A DNA stretch of 64,000 nucleotides, taken from Bacillus sp. OV166 (GTDB lineage Bacteria > Bacillota > Bacilli > Bacillales > Cytobacillaceae). Below are positions 62,049 to 64,000 of the stretch, piece by piece. Under the pieces are notes generated by a model, which did not search any database, had not been told where the DNA came from, and saw only the letters and a list, made by a program, of their open reading frames with translations. The stretch lies in assembly GCF_900177675.1 (NCBI RefSeq), contig NZ_FXWM01000001.1:6209001-6273000 (forward strand), read 5' to 3'. Both the position numbers and the translations under genes were made by a program. The first letter of the stretch is position 1. Each line of letters starts with the position of its first letter.

Positions 62049-63521
62049 TTAATTGCTAAACCATTCAGTTGGCTTAACATCTAAATTAATATTGATTTGT
62101 TTTACCTCAGTAAACGTATCCAAGCCAAAGGTTCCTAATCCGCGGCCAATCCCGCTCTGCTTGTAACCTCCCCACGGTGCTTCATTATAGGCGAGGTTAT
62201 AAGCATTAACATAAGTAATTCCGGCTCTTACTTTTTTAATAACCCTCAAAGCTTTGGCGCCATCTTGTGAAAAAACACCTGCTGCAAGCCCGTATGAAGT
62301 ATCATTTGCCAGCTGGATTGCTTCCGCCTCATCTTTAAACTTTTGAACGACAAGAACTGGACCAAATATTTCTTCCTGAACAATTCTCATGTTAGGTTTG
62401 GTGTCAACAAATATTGTTGGCTCAAAGAAATAACCATTTTCAAGCCCGTTGCTTGTGATACGGTTGCCACCGCAAGCTAATGTAGCCCCTTCGTCTAAGC
62501 CAATTTGAATATATTCAAGGATATTCTTCATGTGATCTTCACTTACAAGCGGACCCATTTCTGTTGTCGAATCATCCCCAGGGCCAACTTGAATCTTTTT
62601 TGCTCTTTCTACCAATCTAGCAATGAATTTATCATGAATGCTCTCTTCTAACAGTAAACGGGATCCCGCATTACATACTTGACCGGCATTGGTAAAAATT
62701 CCATTCAAAGCATAATCGATGGCTGTCTCAAAATCCGCGTCAGCGAAAACAATATTTGGCGACTTGCCGCCTAGTTCGAGTGAAAGGTTTTTAATATTTC
62801 CTGTTGCTGAATTCATGATGCTTCTACCCGTTGCTGTACTACCTGTAAAAGAAATCAAATCCACCTTTTGGCTTTCCGCTAATTCATTTCCTACTGTTGA
62901 ACCACCTCCTAAAACTAGATTTACAACACCAGCTGGTATCCCCACTTCTTCCATGATCTCAAATAATTTGTAAGTGGTGACAGGAGTGATTTCAGCTGGT
63001 TTAAATATAAGCGTATTTCCCGCAGCAAGCGCAGGGGCTATTTTCCAAGCTCCCGTCAACAATGGAAAATTCCATGGAGCGATAAGTCCGCATACACCGA
63101 CAGGTTCCCGAATAACCATGGCTTGTACAGGATCGGCAACAGAATACGTTTGACCATTTGGCTTTGTCACTAACCCAGCATAGTATCGGAAACAATTCAC
63201 GGTATCAGCAATATCAAACTCTGATTCTTTAAGGGGTTTTCCCGTATTCTCAGTTTCAAGTTTGCTAAGCTCGTCTGCCTTTTCTTCAATCTTATCCGCT
63301 ATTTTAAATAAGTAGGTTGCACGTTCAGATGCCGGTAAGTCTGACCAAATTCCGGAGTCAAAAGCTGTTCGTGCAGTATTAATCGCCATTTGGGCTTCTT
63401 CTCTACTTCCTTTCGGAGCTTCAGCCATATTTTTACCGTTTGCAGGATTCACAACATAACTCCTTTCTCCACTTAATGAATCCATCCATTCACCATTAAT
63501 AAACATTTTCAACTTCAGCAT
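62049..63521 (-). CDS. NAD(P)-dependent aldehyde dehydrogenase
   Basis: A 490-residue ALDH of the betaine/aminoaldehyde type. Landmarks: APWNFPLLTGAWKIAPALAAGNT, FKPAEITPVTTYKL, GGGSTVGNEL, FTGSTATG, catalytic Glu in SLELGGKSPN, catalytic Cys in GQVCNAGSRL, and EIFGPVLVV. It may oxidise 4-guanidinobutyraldehyde or 4-aminobutyraldehyde to the acid, in keeping with the ureohydrolase and the APC permease beside it. This is inference. GGAGG precedes the ATG. The permease gene ends 27 nt upstream. Confidence 0.93.
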   Translation of the reverse strand: MLKLKMFINGEWMDSLSGERSYVVNPANGKNMAEAPKGSREEAQMAINTARTAFDSGIWSDLPASERATYLFKIADKIEEKADELSKLETENTGKPLKESEFDIADTVNCFRYYAGLVTKPNGQTYSVADPVQAMVIREPVGVCGLIAPWNFPLLTGAWKIAPALAAGNTLIFKPAEITPVTTYKLFEIMEEVGIPAGVVNLVLGGGSTVGNELAESQKVDLISFTGSTATGRSIMNSATGNIKNLSLELGGKSPNIVFADADFETAIDYALNGIFTNAGQVCNAGSRLLLEESIHDKFIARLVERAKKIQVGPGDDSTTEMGPLVSEDHMKNILEYIQIGLDEGATLACGGNRITSNGLENGYFFEPTIFVDTKPNMRIVQEEIFGPVLVVQKFKDEAEAIQLANDTSYGLAAGVFSQDGAKALRVIKKVRAGITYVNAYNLAYNEAPWGGYKQSGIGRGLGTFGLDTFTEVKQININLDVKPTEWFSN

Positions 63522-63548
63522 AATTACAAACCTCCAATATATTATTTT

Positions 63549-64000
63549 TTACCTTACCTGTTGAGGGATAACCTCTCGATCAATGTCTTGTACATTTTGT
63601 GGAATCAATTCTTTATCAAAATGAAACTCAGGAAGTGGTTGGCGGAACCCTTTCGTCATATAGACAAGATAAATCAAGCCGCATGCCATCCAGATGCCCC
63701 CGAGAATCAACGCATCCCTTTCTAAATGCGACCATAACCATGTCGTAAACGCTGCCCCAATGAGTGGTAATAATAGGTACCGAATGCAATCCATAAAAGA
63801 ACGCTTATGATTTTTGATAAAATAATGGGCGATAACAGACAGATTTACAGATGTAAAGGCAATTAACGCTCCAAAATTGATAAACTTAATAACTTGTTCT
63901 AGGGTTAATGGAATTGCGAGTAAAGAAACTACGCCAATCACAATGATGCCAAGTGACGGTGTTTTAAATTTAGGATGAATGTATCCAAATATATTTTTGG
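63549..64000 (-). CDS. APC-family amino acid/polyamine permease, C-terminal part (runs off window)
   Basis: The frame stays open to the window edge (NIFGYIHPKFKTPSLGIIVI, then GVVSLLAIPL), so only about the last 150 residues are seen. Four to five hydrophobic segments are present, with the APC-type helix 9-12 pattern (FINFGALIAFTSVNLSVIAH, LLLPLIGAAFTTWLWSHL) and a hydrophilic tail (FHFDKELIPQNVQDI). It is probably first in the operon and imports the substrate of the ALDH/ureohydrolase pathway. The start lies beyond 64000. Confidence 0.85.
   Translation of the reverse strand, partial: KNIFGYIHPKFKTPSLGIIVIGVVSLLAIPLTLEQVIKFINFGALIAFTSVNLSVIAHYFIKNHKRSFMDCIRYLLLPLIGAAFTTWLWSHLERDALILGGIWMACGLIYLVYMTKGFRQPLPEFHFDKELIPQNVQDIDREVIPQQVR

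Overview
The window is chromosomal DNA from a low-GC, endospore-forming Firmicute of the Bacillaceae. The evidence is Bacillus-type rRNA and tRNA-Glu sequences, AGGAGG-like ribosome sites with many TTG/GTG starts, and close relatives of Bacillus proteins (GtaB, PatA, PatB, GapN, GltT, GlnK/GlnL, AnsZ, YkgA, YvrJ, a SpoIID-type protein). The sequence does not fix the genus.

Layout. 1-2.2 kb: repeats, terminators and small genes (membrane protein, excalibur-domain protein). 2.2-7.4 kb: an rRNA operon on the minus strand (promoter at about 7.37 kb, then 16S, 23S, 5S and tRNA-Glu). 7.5-8.6 kb: gtaB. 8.9-14.8 kb: a minus-strand catabolic cluster (RraA-type aldolase, ACS-type MFS carrier, PatA-like aminotransferase, GntR/FCD regulator, RocB-like M20 hydrolase) with the palindrome TTGTATACAA near two of its genes. 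15-23 kb: a DUF6241-like protein, the first DUF1659/DUF2922/YvrJ cassette, DUF817, a GC-rich ABC exporter with XRE and DUF2975 genes, a YkgA-like amidino hydrolase, and a truncated second cassette. 23-29 kb: cell-envelope genes (SpoIID/fibronectin protein, LysM-3D protein, secreted helical protein). 29-33 kb: a TnpB-only insertion sequence inside an ABC-2 permease relic, then a DHA2 drug exporter. 33-39 kb: gapN, patB, a DUF2089 operon and a YARHG protein. 39-45 kb: malic enzyme, an aspA relic, gltT and the GlnK/GlnL two-component pair, flanked by direct repeats. 45-48 kb: a polar amino-acid ABC importer. 48.5-49.9 kb: the third cassette. 50-51 kb: secreted asparaginase. 51.5-56.6 kb: a D-galactonate operon (IclR, kinase, aldolase, dgoD, MFS). 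57-58 kb: an immunity-like gene behind a decayed frame. 58.8-64 kb: a cysteine hydrolase, a group II intron fossil, and a ureohydrolase / Fe-ADH / ALDH / APC-permease module that runs off the window.

Metabolically the window is rich in uptake and breakdown of carboxylates and amino acids: glutamate uptake with glutamate/glutamine sensing, malate oxidation, asparagine hydrolysis, galactonate breakdown, guanidino-compound breakdown, and an uncharacterised amino/hydroxy-acid route built on RraA, PatA and RocB.

The most unusual structure is in intergenic DNA. Four different short repeats stand next to each other, each tandemly repeated with a period of 21 bp (two helical turns). These blocks lie upstream of the DUF1659-DUF2922-YvrJ cassettes, and block and cassette recur together. 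Several other dispersed repeats, some carrying terminator hairpins, and several gene fossils show a heavily reshuffled intergenic landscape.
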